From Planococcus sp. (in: firmicutes) (GTDB lineage Bacteria > Bacillota > Bacilli > Bacillales_A > Planococcaceae), in the NCBI GenBank assembly GCA_030147455.1, contig JASKZU010000230.1, positions 1 through 9,337 of the forward strand: DNA of 9,337 nt, given 5' to 3'. Below, in pieces: positions 1-5,948 of the stretch; the stretch's first letter is position 1; each line of letters starts with the position of its first letter. Made by a program: the position numbers and the translations under genes. Under the pieces are notes generated by a model. The model did no database searches, was not told where the DNA came from, and saw only the letters and a list, made by a program, of their open reading frames with translations.

Positions 1-74
1 TATTTTGCTTAGTTGAACTAGCAAGCAGGAGTTCGAGTTGTAGAGAAGAATAGCAATGCCGTTTTTACGAATGT

Positions 75-202
75 CACTTTACTATCCGCCGGCCCGCTTG
101 GGGTTGAGCTTTCGCAATGAGGCAGGAAAGACGCCTGTCTCATTGCTTCGCTTCACCCATAAGCGCGAGCTGGCTCTAGATCGCTTTGGATGATAGTGAG
201 TG
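75..202. repeat. Long imperfect palindrome (intergenic hairpin element 1)
   Basis: The stretch folds on itself in nested arms. The innermost is a 13-bp stem (114-126 with 134-146, one G-U pair) around a 7-base loop. Outside it, GGGTTGAGC (about 102-110) pairs with GCTTCACCC, CGCTT pairs with AAGCG, and GCCGGC (88-93) pairs with GCTGGC (169-174). The outermost arms are CACT and ACTAT (75-85) with ATAGT and AGTG (193-202). It is intergenic and has no coding capacity. It could be a dispersed REP/MITE-like repeat or a structured RNA; copy number cannot be judged from one window. The hairpin is seen directly; its nature is inference. Confidence 0.6.
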
Positions 203-216
203 AAAAAGATTGTTCG

Positions 217-246
217 TTGTCGAAGAGATCTGTGACTGGTTATATT
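217..246 (+). promoter_or_regulatory. Possible weak sigma-A promoter
   Basis: TTGTCG (217-222) and TATATT (241-246) are separated by 18 bases. This would start a plus-strand transcript running through the second palindrome toward the hairpin at 541-562. No credible gene follows: an open frame at 259-531 has no ribosome binding site and mostly translates the palindrome. If the promoter is real, the product would be a non-coding RNA. The match is modest and could be chance. Confidence 0.2.
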
Positions 247-342
247 TTAATTGCATGAATGAACGTAAGAATATATTTATTTTCTGCTTTCCAACCCAAG
301 AAAAACAAACCATTTCGTTTCCACACACTCACTAAAGACAGA

Positions 343-452
343 GCGGAAACGGCTGACTCCTGGGGGATCAGCGGGACAGGTGAGACAACGGGGCGCGTTT
401 TTTGCGCTGCCTTGGCTCAGCGCCCGCCCCCGGAAAGCAGCCGTTGGAGCGA
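343..452. repeat. GC-rich imperfect palindrome (intergenic hairpin element 2)
   Basis: AACGGCTG (348-355) is the exact reverse complement of CAGCCGTT (438-445). Inside it, GGGG pairs with CCCC, GCGGG (371-375) with CCCGC, TGAG with CTCA, and GGGCGC (391-396) with GCGC-TGCC around a T-rich loop near 398-403. The GACTCCTG start and the GGAAAGC / TGGAGCG end resemble hairpin repeats I recall as common between genes in Bacillaceae and Planococcaceae. That resemblance is from memory and was not searched. The block is much more GC-rich than its flanks. Function is unknown; a mobile or REP-like repeat is the likeliest reading. Confidence 0.6.
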
Positions 453-534
453 AGTTTTACATGCAGTGCTATTTCTAATGCCGACTAAAGTAAGATCTAA
501 TACCTATACTGGAGTACTGCCTCTTCTTTAAATC

Positions 535-562
535 AAAAAAAGCGTGCCGCAGGGGCACGCTT
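535..562 (-). terminator. Rho-independent terminator of ppiB
   Basis: A 7-bp GCGTGCC/GGCACGC stem (542-548 with 554-560, extended by A-T pairs) is followed on the minus strand by a run of about seven T (A run at 535-541). It lies just downstream of the ppiB stop. On the plus strand it is followed by TTCTTT, so it may also weakly stop transcripts coming from the left. Confidence 0.85.
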
Positions 563-572
563 CTTTCATGCA

Positions 573-1013
573 TTATTCAGCGTCGAAAACGTGGACTTTC
601 TCCATTTTGTCGCCGTTGCTCATTGCTTTTGCTGTTTCGAGGCCTTTTGTTACTTGACCGAACACAGTGTGCACGCCGTCAAGATGCGGCTGTGAATCGT
701 GAACGATAAAGAACTGGCTTGAACCAGTGTCTTTGCCGGCATGTGCCATTGAAAGGCTCCCTGGCTGGTGTTTACGCGGGTTGCCTTCTGTTTCACATTT
801 GATCGTTTTGCCGCTGCCGCCCATGCCTGTACCAGTTGGGTCGCCGCCTTGGCTGACGAATCCTGGAATAACGCGGTGGAACACAACGCCGTTGTAGAAA
901 CCGGAGTTTGCCAGTTCCTCAAAGTTTGCAACTGTGTTTGGTGCTTCGTTCGGGAACAGTTCGAATTCGATTACTTCGCCGTTCTCCATATGGATGTGGC
1001 CTTTTTTTGCCAT
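573..1013 (-). CDS. ppiB: Peptidyl-prolyl cis-trans isomerase, cyclophilin type
   Basis: Cytoplasmic cyclophilin catalysing cis-trans isomerisation of X-Pro bonds. The 146-residue protein is one compact cyclophilin domain with no signal peptide, close to the usual bacterial PpiB length. Active-site signatures are visible: FHRVIPGFVSQGG with the catalytic Arg at about 47 and Gln at 55, SSQFF near 98-102, and HLDGVHTVFG near 110-119 with the conserved His at about 115. Where human cyclophilin A has its cyclosporin-binding Trp there is a His, so weak cyclosporin binding is likely (inference). Start choice: an upstream in-frame ATG at 1022 sits directly against the AAGGAGA site, too close to be used, while the ATG at 1013 is 9 bases downstream of it. 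A weak promoter and a strong terminator suggest it can be its own unit. Confidence 0.95.
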   Translation of the reverse strand: MAKKGHIHMENGEVIEFELFPNEAPNTVANFEELANSGFYNGVVFHRVIPGFVSQGGDPTGTGMGGSGKTIKCETEGNPRKHQPGSLSMAHAGKDTGSSQFFIVHDSQPHLDGVHTVFGQVTKGLETAKAMSNGDKMEKVHVFDAE

Positions 1014-1047
1014 GTACAACATCTCCTTTTCGATTGGTTCATTCCCC

Positions 1048-1076
1048 AGTATATCGGCTTTTTCGCTCTATGCCTA
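1048..1076 (-). promoter_or_regulatory. Candidate sigma-A promoter of ppiB
   Basis: On the minus strand TAGGCA (1076-1071) and TATACT (1053-1048) are 17 bases apart, in the 74-base gap between the SDR gene and ppiB. The -10 is good and the -35 matches 4 of 6. No terminator separates the two genes, so read-through from the SDR gene is also possible. Confidence 0.4.
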
Positions 1077-1087
1077 CTAAAAGGGGC

Positions 1088-1879
1088 TTACAAAGCTTTC
1101 AGGAATCCGCCGTCCACGACGATGGATTGCCCCGTCACGTATGAGTTGGCAGGAGAAGCCAAAAAGACAACCGTACGGGCAAATTCAGCAGGTTCGCCCA
1201 ATCGGCCGCTTGGAATTTGGGCTTCCGTATTTTTCAGCGCCTGCTCAGTGGAAATGCCTTGCCGGTCTGCAGCCGCCTGCGTCAGTTCAGCAACACGGTC
1301 AGTGGAAATTTTTCCAGGGCCAACCGTATTAACGAGAATGTTTTCTTTTGCGACTTCACGCGCCAATGTTTTGGCAAAACCGACCATGCCAGTGCGCATC
1401 GTATTGGATAGGATCAGCCCGTCAATAACTTCTTTAGTAGAAGAAGAGGAAACATTGACGATGCGGCCGAATTGCTGTTCTTTCATATAAGGAAGCACTT
1501 CGCGGCACGTGCGGATATAGCTTAGTAGATTTTGGTCAAAGGCGGCATACCAGTCTTCATCGCTCATGTCGCTAAAACCGCCTGCTTTTGGCCCGCCAGT
1601 ATTGTTGACGAGGACATCGATGCGGCCGAATTGTTGGTGCGCTTGGCTGAACAAATCTTTGATTTCTTCGCCTTTGGACATGTCGCAGGAAAATGCATAT
1701 ACCTGTTCATTGCCGCTTTCTTTTCTTAGTTCAGCGGCTGTTTGTTCGATCGTCTCTTTTGTACGGCTGGAGATGACAACAATTGCCCCTTCATTGGCAA
1801 ACTCCGATGCGGTCGCTTTTCCAAGCCCTTTGCTGGCGGCCATGACGACAACTACTTTCCCTTTTAACCCAAGTTCCAC
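1088..1879 (-). CDS. SDR-fold protein with degenerate catalytic motif (3-oxoacyl-ACP reductase-like)
   Basis: A Rossmann-fold protein of the short-chain dehydrogenase/reductase superfamily, 263 residues from the chosen start. The cofactor loop reads AASKGLG (about 14-20) instead of TGxxxGxG. NNTGG (about 92-96) replaces NNAG. A serine run (about 144-147) supplies the usual Ser. The expected YxxxK is S-N-T-M-R (about 158-162), so both the catalytic Tyr and Lys are missing. The C-terminal TGQSIVVDGG is typical. This fits the SDR subgroup described as beta-ketoacyl-ACP-reductase-like without the full catalytic tetrad; the true substrate is unknown. Start: a GTG at 1879 lies 8 bases after AAGGA and gives the normal short N-terminus before GLKGK. 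ATG codons at 1897 and 1888 are alternatives, the former with a weaker AGGA site. Divergent from yumC. Confidence 0.85.
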   Translation of the reverse strand: MELGLKGKVVVVMAASKGLGKATASEFANEGAIVVISSRTKETIEQTAAELRKESGNEQVYAFSCDMSKGEEIKDLFSQAHQQFGRIDVLVNNTGGPKAGGFSDMSDEDWYAAFDQNLLSYIRTCREVLPYMKEQQFGRIVNVSSSSTKEVIDGLILSNTMRTGMVGFAKTLAREVAKENILVNTVGPGKISTDRVAELTQAAADRQGISTEQALKNTEAQIPSGRLGEPAEFARTVVFLASPANSYVTGQSIVVDGGFLKAL

Positions 1880-2034
1880 ATTCCTCATCCTTCCCATTTG
1901 GTTCCTGCTTTCAGTTTACGATAGAATAAGGAAGATGAACATGCTTGTTTCGGATTTCCGTCATAAGTCCAATGGCGGCAACCCCGTGTAGATATGATAG
2001 GATAGATATATTGATTAGATTAGGAGTGTTGGAA

Positions 2035-3021
2035 ATGGAAGAGCGTGAAATTTTCGATATTACAATTATCGGCGGCGGGCCAACCGGCTTGTTTGCATCG
2101 TTTTACGGCGGCATGCGAAAAATGAAAGTGAAGATTCTCGACAGCCTGCCGCAACTCGGTGGACAATTGATGGAGCTTTACCCAGATAAGTTTATCTACG
2201 ACATCGGAGGATTCTCAAAAGTCTTAGCCAAAGATTTGGTGGACAACCTGGTCGAGCAGGCGCACTATGGCGATCCGTCAATTTGCCTGGAAGAAACCGT
2301 GGCAGCGGTGGAACGTGAAGAAGAACATTTTGTCATTACGACAGACAAAGGCACACATTACTCGAAAGCGATCTTGCTGACAGCTGGCGTTGGTGCCTTC
2401 CAGCCGCGCAAACTAGCGGTAGACGGAGCAGAAGCTTTTGAAGGTATCTCACTGCACTACGGCGTAAAAGATTTGACGATGTTCAGCGGCAAGCAAGTGG
2501 TTGTTCTCGGTGGCGGCGATTCGGCTGTCGACTGGGCGATGATGCTGGAAAACGTAGCTTCTAAAGTGACGCTAAGCCATCGCCGCGAAAAAATGACGGC
2601 GCACGAAGCAAACGTCGATACTATGCTGCAATCCACAGTCGATGTGAAAAAGCCTTACAACGTGAAAGAACTGGTTGGTGAAAACGGCCAAGTTCGTGAA
2701 TTGGTTCTTGAGGACAAAGATGGCAATGAAGAACGCTTAGCGGTCGATCACGTCGTCGTCAACTACGGAAACATTACATCGCTTGGGCCGATCAAAGAAT
2801 GGGGCCTTGAGATGGAGAAAAATGCGGTCATCGTCAACTCTAAAATGGAGACGAACATCCCGGGTATTTATGCTGCAGGCGATATTGCTACGTATGACGG
2901 TAAAGTGAAATTGATCGCTGTCGGATTTGGCGAAGCGCCAACAGCCATAAACAATGCAAAATCTTATTTGGATCCAAAATCCCGCGTGCAGCCTTTGCAC
3001 AGCACAAGCGTATTCAAATAA
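2035..3021 (+). CDS. yumC: Ferredoxin/flavodoxin--NADP(+) reductase, thioredoxin-reductase-like type
   Basis: Cytoplasmic FAD enzyme passing electrons between NADPH and ferredoxin or flavodoxin (EC 1.18.1.2). The 328 residues show the FAD dinucleotide motif IIGGGPTG (about 11-18), the NADPH motif LGGGDSAVDWA (about 158-168), HRR (about 182-184) suited to the NADP 2'-phosphate, and the second FAD motif YAAGD (about 279-283). The redox CxxC of thioredoxin reductase is absent, as expected for this family. The C-terminal VQPLHSTS matches B. subtilis YumC and not its paralogue YcgT, as I recall them. The frame opens upstream at 1945, but AGGAG at 2022-2026 lies 8 bases before the ATG at 2035, where homologues begin. 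Single gene ending at a bidirectional terminator. I found no convincing promoter in the 1898-2034 gap. Confidence 0.95.
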   Translation: MEEREIFDITIIGGGPTGLFASFYGGMRKMKVKILDSLPQLGGQLMELYPDKFIYDIGGFSKVLAKDLVDNLVEQAHYGDPSICLEETVAAVEREEEHFVITTDKGTHYSKAILLTAGVGAFQPRKLAVDGAEAFEGISLHYGVKDLTMFSGKQVVVLGGGDSAVDWAMMLENVASKVTLSHRREKMTAHEANVDTMLQSTVDVKKPYNVKELVGENGQVRELVLEDKDGNEERLAVDHVVVNYGNITSLGPIKEWGLEMEKNAVIVNSKMETNIPGIYAAGDIATYDGKVKLIAVGFGEAPTAINNAKSYLDPKSRVQPLHSTSVFK

Positions 3022-3025
3022 ATCG

Positions 3026-3065
3026 AAAAACCCCTGAAAGCTGATAAAGCTTTCAGGGGTTTTTT
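3026..3065. terminator. Bidirectional terminator between yumC and the BCCT gene
   Basis: A perfect 11-bp stem (3031-3041 with 3049-3059, CCCCTGAAAGC) with a 7-base loop is flanked by five A on the left and six T on the right. It therefore works in both directions. It begins a few bases after the yumC stop and about 10 bases after the stop of the convergent transporter gene. Confidence 0.95.
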
Positions 3066-3069
3066 ATGG

Positions 3070-4578
3070 TCAAGATGATCGATCCTTTTGGCGCTGAACG
3101 AGAATTGGGTCCCGGCTGGCGGTTCTCAAAAAAGCGGCGCCCATTAGCAAAACTACGATGGAAAATGGGAGTGCAGCAATGATCAAGGAATTTTGCAGTC
3201 CTTGTGTACCGCCGCTGTAGATGACGATGGCTGCGACGGCTGATTGAATCAGGCCCCACGTGATTTTTACCAGATTCGGCGGATTCAGCAAGCCGCCGGT
3301 TGTCTGCATGCCAAGAACAAATGTGGCAGAATCTGCAGAAGTGATAAAGAAGATGGCTATGACAAATAAAGTCATCACCGCCATCAGCGTGCCGAGCGGA
3401 TAATGCTGCAGGACACCGAATGTCGCTGTTTCTAAACTGTAATCAGAGATTTTTGCGATTCCGTTTTGTTCCAAGTTCAATGCCGAAACGCCGAACACGG
3501 AGAAAAACAGAAAACAGACAAGTGAAGGAACGACCAATACGCCAAGCATAAATTCACGTACGGTGCGCCCGCGCGATATGCGCGCAATGAATATGCCGAC
3601 AAATGGAGCCCAAGCGATCCACCATGCCCAGTAAAAAACAGTCCAGTTATCGACCCAGCCGCGCCGATCTTCATTAAGGGGTTCCAGATGAAAACTCATA
3701 GTAAGGAAATCAGCGAAATAACCGCCGATCGAACTGACGAACATATTAAGGATGTAAAGCGTTGGCCCGACGATGAGCAGGATGATGAGCAAAACAAAAG
3801 CCAGCACCATATTGATGTTGCTCAAGTATTTTATGCCCCGGCCAATGCCGGACCAGGCTGAAATAATAAACAACAATGTGGCTATGGAAAGAATCAATAA
3901 TTGAAAAGGAAATGTATTCGATGTACCGAACAGGAACGACAGTCCTTCATTTAATTGCGCAGAACCAAACCCGAGTGTAGAAGCAACGCCGATAACAGTA
4001 GCCAGTACCGCAAGAACATCAATCAGCTTGCCGAGCCAGCCGCCCATAAGTTTTTCCCCGAAAAGAGGAATTAATGTTGCGCTGATCAACCCGGGGGCAC
4101 CGTTATGGAATTTGGCGTAAGCAAGTGCCAGAGCCACCAATCCATAGACAGCCCAAGCATGAATACCCCAATGGAAAAAAGAAAATTGCAGGGCTTCCAT
4201 AATGGCGTCATCCGATCCCAGTTCGGAACGGGGAGCGCTGATAAATGCATGTGAGATTGGTTCGGCTGTTGTCCAAAATACCAATCCCATGCCCATGCCT
4301 GCTGAAAAAAGCATGGCGAACCATGACAGCAGGCCAAACTCCGGCTCGTCTCCGGCTTTTCCGAGCTTGATATCGGCAAAGCGGGAGAAGATCAGATATA
4401 GGCAAAATACAAGGATAATAAATACAGAAGCGAGGTAATACCAGCCGAATGTGGTGGAAATCCAAGCGGTTAGGGCACCGGTTTGCGTTTGAAAGCCTTC
4501 CGGCGAGAACAGCCCCCAAGCAACAAGAGCTAAACAAACTATAATAGATGCCCCGAAAACGACAGTGACATTTTTCAA
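3070..4578 (-). CDS. BCCT-family transporter, probable glycine betaine/quaternary ammonium uptake (OpuD/BetP-like)
   Basis: Membrane transporter of the betaine-choline-carnitine family, 502 residues with about 12 hydrophobic helices. The hallmark NWTVFYWAWW is at about 311-320. Residues of the BetP substrate box recur with exact spacing: W137, W142 and Y145 (W189/W194/Y197 in BetP), and W319, W320 and W323 (W373/W374/W377). TSADS at 413-417 corresponds to the sodium-site Thr-Ser of BetP, and GMGMG (about 94-98) is the glycine motif of helix 3. This supports sodium-coupled uptake of betaine or a similar osmolyte; the exact substrate is not fixed by sequence. The C-terminal tail is short, so the long cationic osmosensor tail of BetP is lacking. 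The start is TTG, 5 bases after a strong AGGAGGAG. No in-frame ATG lies nearby. Confidence 0.92.
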   Translation of the reverse strand: MKNVTVVFGASIIVCLALVAWGLFSPEGFQTQTGALTAWISTTFGWYYLASVFIILVFCLYLIFSRFADIKLGKAGDEPEFGLLSWFAMLFSAGMGMGLVFWTTAEPISHAFISAPRSELGSDDAIMEALQFSFFHWGIHAWAVYGLVALALAYAKFHNGAPGLISATLIPLFGEKLMGGWLGKLIDVLAVLATVIGVASTLGFGSAQLNEGLSFLFGTSNTFPFQLLILSIATLLFIISAWSGIGRGIKYLSNINMVLAFVLLIILLIVGPTLYILNMFVSSIGGYFADFLTMSFHLEPLNEDRRGWVDNWTVFYWAWWIAWAPFVGIFIARISRGRTVREFMLGVLVVPSLVCFLFFSVFGVSALNLEQNGIAKISDYSLETATFGVLQHYPLGTLMAVMTLFVIAIFFITSADSATFVLGMQTTGGLLNPPNLVKITWGLIQSAVAAIVIYSGGTQGLQNSLIIAALPFSIVVLLMGAAFLRTASRDPILVQRQKDRSS

Positions 4579-4608
4579 ATAAGCTCCTCCTCATCAAATA
4601 TCATATTA

Positions 4609-4633
4609 ACGGCAACAGTTTAGAGCTTGCCGT
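4609..4633. promoter_or_regulatory. Inverted repeat in the leader of the BCCT gene
   Basis: ACGGCAA (4609-4615) and TTGCCGT (4627-4633) form a perfect 7-bp inverted repeat with 11 bases between, about 30 bases upstream of the TTG start. It lacks a T run, so it is not a terminator. It could be an operator for a local regulator or a leader hairpin. The function is not shown. Confidence 0.35.
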
Positions 4634-4641
4634 AATCTCTT

Positions 4642-4666
4642 ATTCCCCAACTAAGCGGCATTAATC
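4642..4666 (-). promoter_or_regulatory. Candidate sigma-B-type promoter of the BCCT gene
   Basis: On the minus strand GATTAA (4666-4661), 13 bases, then GGGAAT (4647-4642). The general-stress sigma-B consensus is GTTTAA-N12-14-GGGTAT, so each box matches 5 of 6. In B. subtilis the betaine transporter gene opuD is known to have a sigma-B promoter, which makes the match plausible. I saw no equally good sigma-A pair. Confidence 0.35.
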
Positions 4667-4805
4667 CGATACATTGCTAATAATATAGAAGGAAAAAGGC
4701 GCCGCTGCAGTAAAAAACTTAATAAGACTGAATAATCTGCTTTATTACACACTGTCATATTTGAAAGTTTGGCGTAATGTAATTGTTAAGTTTGAGTGGT
4801 CGTCC

Positions 4806-4838
4806 TGTCATGTTCTTGAAATACCAGGATGTTATAGT
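4806..4838 (+). promoter_or_regulatory. Promoter region of the yocH-like gene with WalR-like box
   Basis: TATAGT at 4833-4838 is a reasonable -10, but no good -35 lies 17 bases upstream (TTGAAA at 4816 is too close). Overlapping that place is TGTCAT-N5-TGAAAT (4806-4822), a 10 of 12 match to the WalR direct repeat TGTWAH-N5-TGTWAH. B. subtilis yocH is a known WalRK (YycFG) regulon member, so activator-dependent transcription is plausible. Inference from a short motif. Confidence 0.35.
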
Positions 4839-4874
4839 ATGTCTTGTGTTAGTGAAAAGGAGGAATTTCAATTT

Positions 4875-5741
4875 ATGAAAAAGCAAATCGTTACACTAAC
4901 GGCAATCGCAGCATTAAGTGTAGGCGCGGCAACTACAGCAAGCGCTAATTCATCGTATACAGTCCAGCAAGGTGACACACTTTGGGGAATCTCACAAGAA
5001 AAGAACGTTTCAGTCCAAAACCTAAAAAACTGGAACGACCTATCATCTGACTTGATCTTCCCGAATGAAACACTTGCCGTTGAAGGTAAAGCACAAGCAT
5101 CCGAGAAAAAATCATCAGCAGAATCATCTGGATCTGCATCTACTTACACAGTTAAAAGTGGAGACACACTATTTAAAATCGCATCTGCCCACGGCATTTC
5201 ATTAGATCAATTGATGAGCTGGAACAACTTGTCCGGCCACACAATCTATCCAGGCCAGGAATTTGCAGTTAAAGGCGCAGCAGCTAAAGCAGCAGCACCA
5301 GCCCAAAAAGCGGCTCCTGCCCAAAAAGCAGCACCAGCTCAACAAGCGGCTCCTGCTCAAAAAGCAGCGCCAGCCAAATCAGCAGCACCAGCTCCAAAAC
5401 CAGCAAGTGCACCAGCTGCAGCAAAACCGGCAGCAGCTTCTACACAATCAGGTAAAGAAATGACAGTATCTGCAACAGCTTACACAGCTTATTGCGCAGG
5501 CTGCTCAGGAATTACTCGTACAGGCATCGACTTGCGTTCGAACCCGAATCAAAAAGTAATCGCTGTTGACCCTACTGTTATCCCACTAGGTTCAAAAGTA
5601 TGGGTTGAAGGCTACGGAACAGCAATCGCTGGAGATACTGGCGGAGCAATCAAAGGAAACAAAATCGACGTCTTTATCCCAACACAAGGCGAAGCTTTGA
5701 ACTGGGGACGTAAAAACATCAAAATTAAAGTTCTAGACTAA
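4875..5741 (+). CDS. yocH: Secreted cell-wall protein with two LysM and a 3D domain (YocH-like)
   Basis: Probable exported peptidoglycan-binding hydrolase, 288 residues, almost the length of B. subtilis YocH (287 as recalled). Order: Sec signal peptide (1-24, cleavage after ASA), LysM 1 (about 27-70), LysM 2 (about 90-134), an Ala/Pro/Gln/Lys linker (about 135-190), and a C-terminal 3D domain (about 194-288). The three aspartates that name the domain appear to be D232, D254 and D265, in AVDP, GDTGG and KIDVF. LysM binds glycan GlcNAc; 3D resembles the catalytic fold of lytic transglycosylase MltA, so muralytic activity is inferred. C207 and C210 form a CxxC in the exported domain. AAGGAGG at 4857-4863 sets the ATG at 4875; the open frame runs upstream but without a site. 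Monocistronic, with its own terminator. Confidence 0.92.
   Translation: MKKQIVTLTAIAALSVGAATTASANSSYTVQQGDTLWGISQEKNVSVQNLKNWNDLSSDLIFPNETLAVEGKAQASEKKSSAESSGSASTYTVKSGDTLFKIASAHGISLDQLMSWNNLSGHTIYPGQEFAVKGAAAKAAAPAQKAAPAQKAAPAQQAAPAQKAAPAKSAAPAPKPASAPAAAKPAAASTQSGKEMTVSATAYTAYCAGCSGITRTGIDLRSNPNQKVIAVDPTVIPLGSKVWVEGYGTAIAGDTGGAIKGNKIDVFIPTQGEALNWGRKNIKIKVLD
5292..5399 (+). repeat. Six tandem 18-bp units encoding the Ala-Pro-Gln-Lys linker
   Basis: Six in-frame 18-base units encode Ala-Ala-Pro-Ala-Gln-Lys or close variants (residues about 140-175). Synonymous codons alternate: units 1 and 3 use GCA GCA CCA, while units 2 and 4 use GCG GCT CCT. This gives a 36-base higher-order repeat. The last two units are diverged. 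Such tracts can change length by slippage or recombination without shifting the frame. Confidence 0.85.
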
Positions 5742-5755
5742 TCGAATAAAGCTAC

Positions 5756-5789
5756 AAAGCCGAGGTGACCATTCCCTCGGCCTTTTTTT
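5756..5789 (+). terminator. Rho-independent terminator of the yocH-like gene
   Basis: GCCGAGG (5759-5765) pairs with CCTCGGC (5775-5781) and is followed by seven T (5783-5789), about 15 bases after the stop codon. It separates this gene from the downstream operon. Confidence 0.9.
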
Positions 5790-5863
5790 ATTAAATTTTT
5801 TAGAGGCAGCAAACAGATTTATGAATATATATGCTTAGTCTTTAGAAAAAATCCACAAAACCA

Positions 5864-5891
5864 TTGAAATCAATAAAAAGAGGCATATAAT
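5864..5891 (+). promoter_or_regulatory. Sigma-A promoter of the dehydrogenase-Tat operon
   Basis: TTGAAA (5864-5869), 16 bases, then a perfect TATAAT (5886-5891). It lies about 57 bases before the first start codon and after the preceding terminator, so the operon should be transcribed independently. The leader is A/T-rich, with AGGAGG at 5935-5940. No operator was recognised. Confidence 0.75.
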
Positions 5892-5948
5892 GTGGGATAT
5901 AGTTATTAAATTTTCATAATTTTTTATGAGAAATAGGAGGCGCAAATA

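Noticed and set aside
259..531. 90-residue plus-strand open frame in the left intergenic region
   Set aside because: No ribosome binding site before the ATG, much of it translates the GC-rich palindrome, and the peptide resembles no protein family.
1014..1022. Upstream ATG for ppiB
   Set aside because: It abuts the AAGGAGA site with almost no spacer; the ATG at 1013 has normal spacing and matches the family N-terminus.
768..1490. 240-residue plus-strand open frame across ppiB and the SDR gene
   Set aside because: It is antisense to two well-supported genes, cysteine-rich and low in recognisable motifs, and has no ribosome binding site; a shadow frame.
1945..2034. 30-residue N-terminal extension of yumC
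   Set aside because: The added residues precede the AGGAG site at 2022-2026 and are not part of the family; the ATG at 2035 is preferred.
4208..4597. 129-residue minus-strand frame starting with ATG just before the BCCT start
   Set aside because: It overlaps the transporter in another frame and lacks family features; the TTG at 4578 has better spacing from AGGAGGAG and gives the intact transporter.
4761..4874. 38-residue N-terminal extension of the yocH-like protein
   Set aside because: It would bury the signal peptide and run through the promoter region; AAGGAGG selects the ATG at 4875.
5292..5399. CRISPR-like array
   Set aside because: Units are contiguous, in frame and without spacers; it is a protein-coding linker repeat.
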